In this document: piece after piece, positions 35,722 to 44,139 of the stretch | Position numbering within the stretch: position 1 is the stretch's first letter | Layout of the letters: every line of letters starts with the position of its first letter | From: Brevibacterium paucivorans | GTDB lineage: Bacteria > Actinomycetota > Actinomycetes > Actinomycetales > Brevibacteriaceae | DNA: 64,000 bases | Assembly: GCF_016907735.1 (NCBI RefSeq) | Contig: NZ_JAFBCP010000001.1 | Span: forward strand, 310,001 to 374,000 | Direction: 5' to 3' | Program-made: the position numbers and the translations under genes | The notes under the pieces: model-generated | Database searches by the model: none | What the model was told of the DNA's origin: nothing | What the model saw: only the letters and a program-made list of their open reading frames with translations

Positions 35722-37401
35722 ATGAAAAAGCGCTTGACAACGCTGGGAGCAGCTCTCGGTGTATCAGCGCTGCTACTGTCCGCGTGTGGCGGTAGCGGTG
35801 GCAACGGAGACGGCGGCAAAGAAGGCGGCGGCTCCCCCGTAGAGGTTTCTGGCACCAAGGCCAGCGACACGTATGAAGGCCAGGAGGGTGGCGAGATTAC
35901 GTTCGCTGGATGTAACCCTCAGGACCTCCTGATTCCTGGGTTCACTCAGGAAACCTGCGGTGGTGACGTCCTCGACTCGATTCTGGTTGGCCTGACCGAA
36001 GTCGACCCATCGACCGGTAAGCCACGTTTGGCAAACGCTGAGTCAATCGAAGCTAACGACGAAAACACCATGTTCACCGTCAAGCTCAAGGACTGGAAGT
36101 TCGACGACGGTTCACCTGTCACAGCTAAGAGCTACGTCGACGCGTGGAACTGGGGAGCAAACGGTGCCAACGGTGCCAAGCAGCAGGCCTTCTTTGGTCC
36201 TGGCTTCCTCGATGTAAAGGGCTACGACAAGATTGCTGAGTCCAAGGACAAGGGTGCAACCATGGAAGGTCTGAAGGTCGTCGACGACAAGACCTTCACG
36301 GTTGAAACTACCAGCGCGAACTCACTGTTCGAAACGATGGTTGTTCACAGCACCTACATGCCGCTTCCTGAAGCGTTCTTCAAGGACCACGAAGCTTATA
36401 GCAAGAAGCCTATTGGTAACGGTCCATTCAAGCTGACTGAGTACAAGCAGGAACAGCAGATCGTTCTGGAAAAGAACACTGACTACCAGGGTGAAGCGAA
36501 GGCTCACGTCGACAAGCTCACCTTCAAGATGTACACCGAACCAGGTGCAGCTTACGCCGACGTTGTAGCCGGAAACGTTGACTACGTCGACGCAATTCCG
36601 CCAGACGCTGTTGCTGGTAACAAGTGGCAGACCGACCTGGGTGAAGGTCGCTGGCAGCTTGGACCATCGACTTTGTGGAACGGCTACTCGTTCCCTCAGT
36701 ACGACGAAAAGTTCAAGGATCCTAAGGTTCGCCAGGCAATCTCCATGGCAATCGACCGCCAGGCAGTGACCGACGCCGTAACCAACGGTGAAAACACGCC
36801 AGGTACCGCATGGTCGCCTCCGGGCATTGAACCATTCCAGGACGACGTCTGTGGCGACAAGTGCCACGTTGACGGCGAAGCAGCGAAGAAGCTCCTCGAA
36901 GAAGGTGGCGGATTCGAAGGAACCCTGACCATCGCGTTTAACAACGATGGCCCTGGTAACAAGGAAGTCACCGAGGCAGTTTGTACCTCGATTAACGAGA
37001 ACCTCGGAATCGACTGCCAGCCACAGTCCTTCCCAACATTTGCTGAAATGCTCGACAAGATCGACGCTAAGGAAATGACCGGAATGTACCGTTCCGGATG
37101 GCAGGCAGACTTCCCATCACCTCTGAGCTACCTCACGGCGTACTACATCACTGACGCTGGTTCCAACAAGAGCGGTTACTCCAATCCAGAAGTTGACAAG
37201 ATGGCTTCTGAAGTCTTGAGCCAGGACGAGGCTGAGCAGGAAGCGACCTTTAAGAAGATGCAGGAAACCCTTGCAGAAGACATGCCCGTAACACCACTGT
37301 GGTACGGCACGCTCCGCTTGGGCTGGTCTGACAAGGTCGTAGCTCCTCAGGTCACGTGGAAGTCGACAATCGACTTCACGACTGTAGGACTCAAGAAGTA
37401 G
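35722..37401 (+). CDS. oppA: Peptide ABC transporter substrate-binding lipoprotein
   Basis: A 559-residue SBP_bac_5 family protein. The lipoprotein signal peptide ends LLLSAC with the lipidated Cys at about 22, followed by a Gly/Ser-rich tether. The mature protein carries AKSYVDAWNW near 140, IGNGPFKLTEYK near 230 and VRQAISMAIDRQAV near 340, typical of oligopeptide binders. Codon use is strongly biased to a small preferred set, more than in neighbours, indicating very high expression. It is the first gene of a five-gene transporter operon, separated from oppB by a strong hairpin. Confidence 0.93.
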   Translation: MKKRLTTLGAALGVSALLLSACGGSGGNGDGGKEGGGSPVEVSGTKASDTYEGQEGGEITFAGCNPQDLLIPGFTQETCGGDVLDSILVGLTEVDPSTGKPRLANAESIEANDENTMFTVKLKDWKFDDGSPVTAKSYVDAWNWGANGANGAKQQAFFGPGFLDVKGYDKIAESKDKGATMEGLKVVDDKTFTVETTSANSLFETMVVHSTYMPLPEAFFKDHEAYSKKPIGNGPFKLTEYKQEQQIVLEKNTDYQGEAKAHVDKLTFKMYTEPGAAYADVVAGNVDYVDAIPPDAVAGNKWQTDLGEGRWQLGPSTLWNGYSFPQYDEKFKDPKVRQAISMAIDRQAVTDAVTNGENTPGTAWSPPGIEPFQDDVCGDKCHVDGEAAKKLLEEGGGFEGTLTIAFNNDGPGNKEVTEAVCTSINENLGIDCQPQSFPTFAEMLDKIDAKEMTGMYRSGWQADFPSPLSYLTAYYITDAGSNKSGYSNPEVDKMASEVLSQDEAEQEATFKKMQETLAEDMPVTPLWYGTLRLGWSDKVVAPQVTWKSTIDFTTVGLKK

Positions 37402-37435
37402 TAACCATTCACTATTCGTGATGGACATTCCGCAC

Positions 37436-37466
37436 GGCGGGCAATAAGAACTTCTTATTGCCCGCC
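37436..37466 (+). terminator. Intercistronic hairpin after oppA (attenuator or mRNA stabiliser)
   Basis: A 31-base perfect inverted repeat (GGCGGGCAATAAG paired with CTTATTGCCCGCC around AACTT). No T-run follows, and oppB begins 31 bases downstream. It more likely blocks 3' exonucleases or attenuates than stops all transcription, giving more oppA mRNA than permease mRNA. Confidence 0.75.
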
Positions 37467-37497
37467 TGTGTGGGTGTTCAGCTCTCGGGAGTAACTC

Positions 37498-38424
37498 ATG
37501 GGTGCATATGTCATCCGCCGAATTTTACAAATCATTCCAGTGGTCATCGGCACCACGTTTCTTATCTATCTCATGGTGTGGGGTCTGCAGTCAGACCCCT
37601 TTGTTGGGCGTTGCGGTGAACGCGCATGCCCCGAAGCCTATGTTCAAATGATGCGGGCCAAGTACAACTTGGATGACCCGCTTCTTATCAGTTATGCAAA
37701 GTATTTTCTGAACCTCATTACCGGAGACTTCGGAACCACCTTCTCCGGAATTGATGTGACCGACCAGATCAAAAACCGCTTTCCCACTACATTCCGCTTG
37801 ACGATCATCGCAATCGTTTTCGAGGCACTCATCGGCATCGCGGCTGGTGTGTGGGCCGGATTGCGTCGCGGAAAGTTCATCGACAGCTTGGTCCTGGTTT
37901 CGACTCTTGTCGTTATTTCTATTCCGGTTTTTGTTATTGGTCGTGTTCTCCAGCTCTACCTGGGTATGCAGTGGCAGATCTTCCCTGCGACCGCATCTCC
38001 CGAAGGTAAATGGAGCGAACTCATCCTTCCCGGCTTCGTTCTGGGATCCGCGTCGATCGCTTATGTCGCGCGCCTCGTTCGTAACTCCATTGCAGAAAAT
38101 ATGCGCGCCGACTATGTCCGGGCCGCCACAGCGAAGGGCCTGACTCAAACACGCGTTGTAGGTGTCCACGTTCTGCGCAACTCGATGTTGCCAGTCGTCA
38201 CCTTCCTCGGAACCGACTTCGGTGCACTTCTAGGTGGCGCGATTGTCACAGAAGGTATTTTCAACGTTTCCGGTCTAGGTGGAATGGTCTTCGGTGCGCT
38301 TAACGGGCGCGAAGGCCAAACAGTGACCAGCGTTGTCGCTCTCTTCGTCCTTGTGTACCTCTTGGTCAACCTCGCCGTTGACATCCTGTACGCATGGCTC
38401 GACCCAAGGATCCGATATGAGTAA
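37498..38424 (+). CDS. oppB: Peptide ABC transporter permease (OppB/DppB type)
   Basis: A 308-residue permease with six membrane helices and the BPD_transp_1 coupling loop (DYVRAATAKGLTQTRVVGVHVLRN near residues 203-225). The family N-terminal YVIRRILQIIPVVIG is present. It pairs with OppC to form the membrane channel. Its end overlaps the oppC start by 8 bases. Confidence 0.93.
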   Translation: MGAYVIRRILQIIPVVIGTTFLIYLMVWGLQSDPFVGRCGERACPEAYVQMMRAKYNLDDPLLISYAKYFLNLITGDFGTTFSGIDVTDQIKNRFPTTFRLTIIAIVFEALIGIAAGVWAGLRRGKFIDSLVLVSTLVVISIPVFVIGRVLQLYLGMQWQIFPATASPEGKWSELILPGFVLGSASIAYVARLVRNSIAENMRADYVRAATAKGLTQTRVVGVHVLRNSMLPVVTFLGTDFGALLGGAIVTEGIFNVSGLGGMVFGALNGREGQTVTSVVALFVLVYLLVNLAVDILYAWLDPRIRYE

Positions 38425-39364
38425 TCCAGAAAGTTTGACAGTTACCGAAACGGCACCCACGCAAGACCCGGTAAAGCCCGACGGTGGCGATGCGCCACGC
38501 GCAACCTCGCTCACCGGCGACGCTTTCCGCTCGATGTTCAAGCGGCCCCTCTTTTGGATCACCGCAGGCGTTCTGTTGCTGTTTGTAGTGATGGCGATCG
38601 TGCCGGAGCTCTTCACGTCGAAGAACCCCAACGACTGCTCGCTTCTACGTACAAAACAGCTCCCCAGTTCAGAAGCGATCTTCGGCTACGACGTCCGTGG
38701 ATGCGACGTGTATGCGCGCACGATCCACGGTGCCCGTGCGTCGATCCTGGTGGGAACCCTGACTTCTATTGGAGTCCTCTCGATCGGTGTGACGTTGGGT
38801 GCGATCGCTGGTTTCTACCGCAAGTTCGCCGATACGCTAATCTCGCGCTTGGGTGAGATCTTCGCTGGTATCCCAGTACTTCTTGCGGGTCTTTTGGTTT
38901 TGGTGTCCTTCCCAACGACACCTCAGACGCCGTACTTCCTGACGATCCTTAAGGTTGTCGTTGCACTGGCGCTCTTCGGTTGGCCAGGGCTGATGCGCAT
39001 GATGCGCTCCACGGTTCTGCAGGTAGCCCAGATGGACTACGTGCAGTCGGCTCGTGCTCTGGGCGCGTCAGGGTGGCGCATGATGCTCAAGCACGTGATT
39101 CCAAACGCCATTGGACCGGTCATCGTGATCGCAACCATCAACCTGGGTGTGTACATCGCGGCCGAAGCTACCCTGTCGTTCCTGGGTATCGGTTTGCAAG
39201 GAAAGGTCGTGTCATGGGGAATCATGATTTCGGACTCGCAGTCGTACATGCGTGTTGCTCCGCACATGATGTTGTTCCCTGCAGCCGCGCTGAGCCTGTG
39301 TGTATTCTCGTTCATTGTGCTCGGTGACATTGTGCGCGACGCTTTCGATCCAAAGTCGAGGTAA
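38417..39364 (+). CDS. oppC: Peptide ABC transporter permease (OppC/DppC type)
   Basis: A 315-residue permease. The ATG at 38417 (MSNPESLTV) overlaps oppB by 8 bases. An N-terminal cytoplasmic extension of about 45 residues precedes the first helix, then comes the OppC_N-type segment and five further helices. The coupling loop DYVQSARALGASGWRMMLKHVIPN is near 213-236. It is the second subunit of the translocation pore, and the ATPase genes follow at once. Confidence 0.92.
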   Translation: MSNPESLTVTETAPTQDPVKPDGGDAPRATSLTGDAFRSMFKRPLFWITAGVLLLFVVMAIVPELFTSKNPNDCSLLRTKQLPSSEAIFGYDVRGCDVYARTIHGARASILVGTLTSIGVLSIGVTLGAIAGFYRKFADTLISRLGEIFAGIPVLLAGLLVLVSFPTTPQTPYFLTILKVVVALALFGWPGLMRMMRSTVLQVAQMDYVQSARALGASGWRMMLKHVIPNAIGPVIVIATINLGVYIAAEATLSFLGIGLQGKVVSWGIMISDSQSYMRVAPHMMLFPAAALSLCVFSFIVLGDIVRDAFDPKSR

Positions 39365-39367
39365 AGA

Positions 39368-40378
39368 ATGGACAACAACGACTCTGCAAAGCAGCCACTC
39401 TTGGACGTGCGGAACCTCACGGTTGAGTTCCGCACGCAACAGGGTGTCGTGAAAGCCGTCAACGGAGTGAACTACTCGGTTAACGAAGGAGAGACGCTCG
39501 CCGTTCTGGGTGAGTCTGGGTCGGGTAAATCTGTCACGGCCCAGGCGATTATGGGAATTCTGGACACCCCACCCGGTTTTGTGACCGGAGGAGAAGTTCT
39601 ATTCCGCGGGCGTGACGTTCTGAAGATGTCGAAAGACGACCGTCGGAAAGTCCGCGGGCAAAACATCGCGATGGTGTTCCAGGATGCCCTGTCATCGCTC
39701 AACCCGCTGTTCCCGGTTGGGTGGCAGATTTCCGAGGTGTTGCGCAAGCGCAAGGGCATGAACCGTAAGGACGCCCGCGACCGCGCGATCGAGCTGATGA
39801 AGCGTGTGCGTATTCCTGCCGCAGCTGACCGTGTGGGTGACTATCCACACCAGTTTTCCGGTGGTATGCGTCAGCGCATCATGATCGCAATGTCGATTGC
39901 GCTCGACCCCGATGTCCTCATCGCTGACGAACCCACCACCGCACTCGACGTGACGGTTCAAGCGCAGATCATGGATCTGCTCAAAGAACTACAAGAAGAA
40001 CGCGGTATGGGTCTGGTGCTCATTACGCACGACCTGGGTGTCGTCGCCGACGTTGCCGATAAGATCGCTGTGATGTACGCCGGGCGTATTGTCGAATCCG
40101 CTGATGTTCACGATATCTACCGTCAGCCGGCCCACCCGTACACGGAAGGGCTTTTGGCGTCGATCCCACGTGTGGACATGAAGGGGCAGGAACTTGCCGC
40201 TATTAAGGGCTTGCCTCCGAACCTTCTTAATCTCCCTTCTGGTTGCGAGTTCGCACCTCGGTGTCCGTATGCCATGGACCAGTGCCGTGCAGAACGTCCA
40301 TCTAAAGAAGAGATAGCCCCGGGTCGATTCGTCACGTGTCACCGAGCTGAGGAGGTTTTCAATGGCACAGCAAAATGA
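39368..40378 (+). CDS. oppD: Peptide ABC transporter ATPase (OppD/DppD type)
   Basis: A 336-residue ATPase: Walker A GESGSGKS near residues 48-55, Q-loop, signature FSGGMRQR near 162, Walker B VLIADEPTTALD near 180 and His switch THDLG near 222. The C-terminal oligopeptide-transporter extension contains LPSGCEFAPRCPYAMDQC with the cysteines that in several OppD proteins bind a 4Fe-4S cluster. It overlaps oppF by 17 bases. Confidence 0.94.
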   Translation: MDNNDSAKQPLLDVRNLTVEFRTQQGVVKAVNGVNYSVNEGETLAVLGESGSGKSVTAQAIMGILDTPPGFVTGGEVLFRGRDVLKMSKDDRRKVRGQNIAMVFQDALSSLNPLFPVGWQISEVLRKRKGMNRKDARDRAIELMKRVRIPAAADRVGDYPHQFSGGMRQRIMIAMSIALDPDVLIADEPTTALDVTVQAQIMDLLKELQEERGMGLVLITHDLGVVADVADKIAVMYAGRIVESADVHDIYRQPAHPYTEGLLASIPRVDMKGQELAAIKGLPPNLLNLPSGCEFAPRCPYAMDQCRAERPSKEEIAPGRFVTCHRAEEVFNGTAK

Positions 40379-41378
40379 GCCAATTCTGCAGGTCCGCGAC
40401 CTCACCAAGCACTACCCCCTCACCAAGGGTGCCGTCATTAAGCGTAAGTACGGTGCGGTGAAAGCCGTCGACGGTGTTTCGTTCGACCTGTACCCCGGTG
40501 AAACCCTGGGTGTTGTGGGTGAGTCCGGGTGTGGAAAGTCCACCATGGCACGCCTCCTCATGGGGCTAGAAAAGCCCACTTCCGGTGAGGTTCTGTACCG
40601 CGGTGAACCAGTGTTTGGGCGTTCAGGAGCCAGCCTTAAACGGATGCGCCGAAACGTTCAGATTGTGTTCCAGGACCCGTACACGTCGCTGAACCCGCGT
40701 ATGACAGTGGGTGACATTGTGGGTGAGCCACTCGAGATTCACCCGGATGTTGTTCCCAAGAACAAACGAGCTGATCGCGTGCGCGAACTGCTCGAACTGG
40801 TGGGTCTGAGTCCGGATCTCATCAACCGCTACCCGCACCAGTTCTCTGGTGGTCAGCGTCAGCGTATTGGGATCGCCCGTGGTTTGGCACTCAACCCAGA
40901 GATCATCATTTGTGACGAACCAGTTTCGGCGCTCGACGTGTCGATTCAGGCGCAGGTGATGAACCTGTTGGGCAAGCTCCAAAAGGAGCTGGGTCTGGCG
41001 TACATCTTCATCGCGCACGACCTTTCTGTTGTCCGCCACATTTCTGACCGCGTGGGCGTGATGTACCTGGGTCGTTTCGCTGAGATCGGCAACGAAACGG
41101 ACATTTACGAAAATGCCGGCCACCCCTACACGCAGGCGCTGTTGTCTGCTGTTCCGGTACCAGACCCGGACGCACGCGACACCAAGAAGCAGATCGTTCT
41201 GCAAGGTGACCCGCCTTCACCGGCGAACCCACCAAGCGGATGCCGCTTCAGGACGCGGTGTTGGAAGGCGCAGGAAATCTGTGCCACCGAAGTCCCCGAA
41301 TTGAAGGTCCGCGAAGGCTCGGGTGTCGAACACGACACTGCATGCCACTTCGCAAACACCGACCCTGGCGTGGAGTAA
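40362..41378 (+). CDS. oppF: Peptide ABC transporter ATPase (OppF/DppF type)
   Basis: A 338-residue ATPase and the last gene of the operon. Walker A GESGCGKST is near residues 48-56, signature FSGGQRQR near 161, Walker B IIICDEPVSALDVS near 181 and His switch AHDLSVV near 223. The C-terminal extension has PPSGCRFRTRCWKAQEIC, again the Cys-rich oligopeptide-type tail. It heterodimerises with OppD. A textbook terminator follows 13 bases after the stop. Confidence 0.94.
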   Translation: MAQQNEPILQVRDLTKHYPLTKGAVIKRKYGAVKAVDGVSFDLYPGETLGVVGESGCGKSTMARLLMGLEKPTSGEVLYRGEPVFGRSGASLKRMRRNVQIVFQDPYTSLNPRMTVGDIVGEPLEIHPDVVPKNKRADRVRELLELVGLSPDLINRYPHQFSGGQRQRIGIARGLALNPEIIICDEPVSALDVSIQAQVMNLLGKLQKELGLAYIFIAHDLSVVRHISDRVGVMYLGRFAEIGNETDIYENAGHPYTQALLSAVPVPDPDARDTKKQIVLQGDPPSPANPPSGCRFRTRCWKAQEICATEVPELKVREGSGVEHDTACHFANTDPGVE

Positions 41379-41391
41379 CGCCCACCCAAAG

Positions 41392-41428
41392 ACACGTATG
41401 GCCCGGATCATTTCCGGGCCATACGTGT
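41392..41428 (+). terminator. Rho-independent terminator of the opp operon
   Basis: A 16-bp perfect stem (ACACGTATGGCCCGGA against TCCGGGCCATACGTGT), a 5-base loop, and a TTTTGTTAT tail on the plus strand. It is the strongest terminator in the window. Confidence 0.92.
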
Positions 41429-41451
41429 TTTGTTATCGAGGACATATTTGG

Positions 41452-41979
41452 TTACAGAGCAGTCATCCCCCACACGAACCAAGCGAGCGAAACGCCTATC
41501 AACACAAGCGGAAGCACATCCACTTTTTGCTGGGGTGGCGGAGTTTCCTCCTTGCTCTGCTTCACATTGGTGAGGTGCGATGTGACCATCTCGATTTCGG
41601 GAAGTGCTGGCGCTGCACCCGATGCGCGCTCAGTCCGGGCCTTCTTCGAGCCCATGTCGGTGAGCGCCCACGCGTTGATCTTCTTTCCAGAACAGCGCAA
41701 CTGAAGTCCGTACGTGGTGTCAACCGACGTGACCGAGGTCGACTCCACCTGCGTGCTCCGCACTGGGTTGGTAACGCGCACCCCGGTGTCGGTCAACGTC
41801 ACGTTGGGGCGACCGTAGAAAATCCACGCGCCACATGCAAACAGGACGGGCAGACCGCACAGAGCAACACCTCGGACGGAAAATTCTTGCCACAGAATTG
41901 AGCCAACCGCGACAACCACCACCGCAGTGGTGACGAGCCACGTCCAGCGCATGCTTCCCAGCTGGAGCCGGGTCACCAT
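41452..41979 (-). CDS. Small membrane protein with bacterial PH-like domain
   Basis: A 175-residue protein. Two N-terminal hydrophobic helices (WTWLVTTAVVVVAVG and VALCGLPVLFACGAWIF) precede a beta-rich PH-like domain (TLTDTGVRVTNPVRST, then YGLQLRCSGKKINAWAL), an acidic/Pro-rich linker and a C-terminal membrane helix. This is the architecture of actinobacterial PH-domain membrane proteins of unknown function. The ATG at 41979 overlaps the MBL-hydrolase stop by 7 bases. An in-frame ATG at 41994 is less likely. Confidence 0.65.
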   Translation of the reverse strand: MVTRLQLGSMRWTWLVTTAVVVVAVGSILWQEFSVRGVALCGLPVLFACGAWIFYGRPNVTLTDTGVRVTNPVRSTQVESTSVTSVDTTYGLQLRCSGKKINAWALTDMGSKKARTERASGAAPALPEIEMVTSHLTNVKQSKEETPPPQQKVDVLPLVLIGVSLAWFVWGMTAL

Positions 41980-42614
41980 CCGCGCTGGCGCCACTCGTCC
42001 AGGTGCGGACGCTCTGCACCCAGTTCAGTGCGTGCTCCGTGCCCGGGGAGGACAACCGTGTCGTCGGCGAACGGTTCGAAAATACGGGTTTCGAGGTCGT
42101 TCATCAGTTGCGTAAAGTCTTCTGGGTTGGTGGTTTTTCCGGGCCCGCCGGGGAAGAGCGAGTCACCGCTGAAGATGAAGCGCTGTTCGCCTGGGTAGTC
42201 ACGCAAGACGTACGCGATCGAACCTGGGGTGTGTCCCTTGAGGTGGACGGCGCGCAGACGGAATCCGTCGAACTCAAGCATGTCGTCGTTGGCAAGCTGT
42301 TCGTCGATTTCGATCCCGGTCTGGTTTTCGATTTCAGACACGTCGTACAGTCCAGCGAGAGTACGCGCTTCGAACGTGCGCGCAATGTCAGCGAGGGACT
42401 GGATGTGGTCTGGGTGGCTGTGGGTTGTGAGGATGGCTTCGATCTTTCCGTTGCCGTGTTCCTTCACAAGCTTTTCGATCTGAGAAGTGTCGTTGGCTGC
42501 GTCGATGAGCACCTGTTTGTCGGTGTTTTTCGAGGTGATGAGGTAGACGTTGTTTTCCATGTCCGACACGGAAATCCAACGAATTGTGACGTCGTTGAGT
42601 TCGAGCGTTTCCAT
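41973..42614 (-). CDS. MBL-fold metallo-hydrolase (glyoxalase II-like)
   Basis: A 213-residue metallo-beta-lactamase-fold protein with all zinc motifs: THSHPDH near residues 64-70, HLKGHTPGS near 125, SGDSLFPGGPGK near 150 and PGHGARTE near 192. Members with this architecture include hydroxyacylglutathione hydrolases and, in thiol-variant actinobacteria, hydrolases of mycothiol adducts; the substrate here is unproven. AGGAGG lies before the ATG. It is cotranscribed with the PH-like gene and divergent from the SMR pair. Confidence 0.85.
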   Translation of the reverse strand: METLELNDVTIRWISVSDMENNVYLITSKNTDKQVLIDAANDTSQIEKLVKEHGNGKIEAILTTHSHPDHIQSLADIARTFEARTLAGLYDVSEIENQTGIEIDEQLANDDMLEFDGFRLRAVHLKGHTPGSIAYVLRDYPGEQRFIFSGDSLFPGGPGKTTNPEDFTQLMNDLETRIFEPFADDTVVLPGHGARTELGAERPHLDEWRQRGW

Positions 42615-42675
42615 ACGTCCTCCTTTGTAAAACGTTCACTCTCAACCCTAGTCTTGAACCAGGGAGTGATTCAGC

Positions 42676-42987
42676 CTGGCGTGGGTAATTCTTGTAATTT
42701 CTGGGATGTTTGAAGTGGTGTGGGCATTTGCCCTAGCTGCCCGTTCCATGAAGTTGTGGCTCCGAGCCCTGATTTTTGTGTTCGGAGGCGTTGTTTCGAT
42801 GGGCGGCCTTGCGCTGGCTTTACGCACAATCCCCGTAGGTGTGGGGTACGCGGTGTGGATTGGCGCGGGTGCCGTCACGACTGTTGTTGTGTCCGTTATG
42901 CGAGGTCATGAAAAACCCACTGCGCTTCGTTTGGCGTGCGTGTTTCTTGTAATTGCCGGTGTTGTGGGACTGCAGGTGATGGTATGA
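42676..42987 (+). CDS. SMR family efflux transporter subunit (probable CTG start)
   Basis: A 103-residue, four-helix small multidrug resistance protein. The nearest ATG (42706) would cut away the first half of helix 1, including AWVILVISG, which matches the SWLILIVSG start of the neighbouring paralogue. The codon in the initiator position is CTG at 42676, preceded by AGGGAG at 42661-42666, and a stop lies three codons further upstream. The essential Glu of helix 1 is in GMFEVVWAFAL. SMR pairs of this kind export guanidinium or cationic drugs as heterodimers. It overlaps the next gene by 4 bases. Confidence 0.82.
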   Translation: MAWVILVISGMFEVVWAFALAARSMKLWLRALIFVFGGVVSMGGLALALRTIPVGVGYAVWIGAGAVTTVVVSVMRGHEKPTALRLACVFLVIAGVVGLQVMV

Positions 42988-43337
42988 GCTGGCTCATTCT
43001 CATTGTCAGCGGCGCGCTTGAAGCGGTGTGGGCACACGCCCTGGCGGGTGATCTTGCCTATGCCCCTGTGTGGTTCGTGACTGGACTGTGCTTGTCACTG
43101 GCCGGTTTAAGCTACGCCATGCGCACGATTCCCATGGGAACGTCGTATGCCGTGTGGTCGGGTGTTGGAGCGGCAACAACCGCGGTGTGGGCGGCGTTCC
43201 GGGGTGAGCCGTTTGGCCCCGGAACAATCGTGTGCCTGGTAGCGATCATTGCCGGTGTTGTGGGCCTGCAGTTGGCTTCGCGACCGTCAAAGACCGCACC
43301 CAAACCTTCTCAAGAGCCCATGAACGACGCTAAGTGA
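42984..43337 (+). CDS. SMR family efflux transporter subunit
   Basis: A 117-residue, four-helix SMR protein (MSWLILIVSGALEAVWAHAL; essential Glu near residue 13; GTSYAVWSGVGA near 57) with a 20-residue polar tail. ATG overlaps the previous SMR stop (ATGA), so both subunits are made together as in EbrAB or YkkCD pairs. The substrate is unknown, and no guanidine riboswitch is seen in the 61 bases upstream of the pair. The end overlaps the convergent hydrolase gene by 28 bases. Confidence 0.88.
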   Translation: MSWLILIVSGALEAVWAHALAGDLAYAPVWFVTGLCLSLAGLSYAMRTIPMGTSYAVWSGVGAATTAVWAAFRGEPFGPGTIVCLVAIIAGVVGLQLASRPSKTAPKPSQEPMNDAK

Positions 43338-44095
43338 TCGGCAACGAGTTCAGGGTGTTCGACCATGACGATGTGCGCGGCGTCTGGGATGACTGCAAAC
43401 GCGCCCTGTGAGGTTTGGCGTGACAGTTCGCGCATGGAGTCCGGGTCGTTGCCGTAGTCTTGTGCCCCAGCCATGTACAGGATGGGAATGTCAATGTTGC
43501 TCACGCGGTCTGTGATGTCGTAGGTGGCTAGGGCCGCGCAACAGGCAATGTAGGCCTGGTCCGAGGTCGTTGCCATGTCTTCGAGGACCATGTGACCGGC
43601 CGCGATGTCATCGTCGAGGAAACCGGCTGCGAACCACCGGTCCGCAGTGTCCGGAAGAAGGGAACGGGTGCCGTCTTCACGGACTGTTGCGATGCGGTCG
43701 TGCCAGGAGTCAGGTTCACCGAATTTGGAGGCTGTGCAGACCGCCGCGACTCGTTCGACGCGGTCAGCGTGGTCGAGTGCCAGGATCTGGGCTACTCCCC
43801 CAGAGATTGAGCACCCGGCGTAGAAAAATTTTTGGGCATCGAGTGAGTCGGCAACAGCAACAGTGCGTTGTGCGATCTGGTCGACGGTCAGGTTGGCAGC
43901 TTCGCCGTCTTGGGGAGCGTTTGCGGCATCGAGACCGTGCCCAGGAAGTTCGGTGATGACCACGCGGAAGTGTTCGACGAGGCGATATCCCACCGAAGCC
44001 CACACTGTGGAGGCCGTGCCAAGAGGTGTACCAAGAATAAGAAGTGGAAGATCGGAATCGGTTGCGTTCAGAATTCGATAAGCAAGCGGTTTCAC
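43310..44095 (-). CDS. Alpha/beta hydrolase (PcaD-like)
   Basis: A 261-residue alpha/beta hydrolase resembling 3-oxoadipate enol-lactonases: LGTPLGTASTVW oxyanion region near residue 22, DxxGHG-like ELPGHGLD near 50, nucleophile elbow YAGCSISGG near 92, Asp in AGAQDYGND near 205 and His in PDAAHIVMVEHPE near 238. The elbow reads G-C-S-I-S, with Ser instead of the usual final Gly. No other aromatic-pathway gene lies nearby, so the substrate is left open. The GTG start has AGGAG upstream. Confidence 0.78.
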   Translation of the reverse strand: MKPLAYRILNATDSDLPLLILGTPLGTASTVWASVGYRLVEHFRVVITELPGHGLDAANAPQDGEAANLTVDQIAQRTVAVADSLDAQKFFYAGCSISGGVAQILALDHADRVERVAAVCTASKFGEPDSWHDRIATVREDGTRSLLPDTADRWFAAGFLDDDIAAGHMVLEDMATTSDQAYIACCAALATYDITDRVSNIDIPILYMAGAQDYGNDPDSMRELSRQTSQGAFAVIPDAAHIVMVEHPELVADHLASFMGS

Positions 44096-44139
44096 GTATG
44101 CTCCTTTCTTGTTACTCCAATCCTATGTGTGGATCTGTG

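Noticed and set aside
42615-42675. Guanidine riboswitch before the SMR pair
   Set aside because: Only 61 bases separate the divergent start codons, too short for a known guanidine-I aptamer, and no conserved segments are seen.
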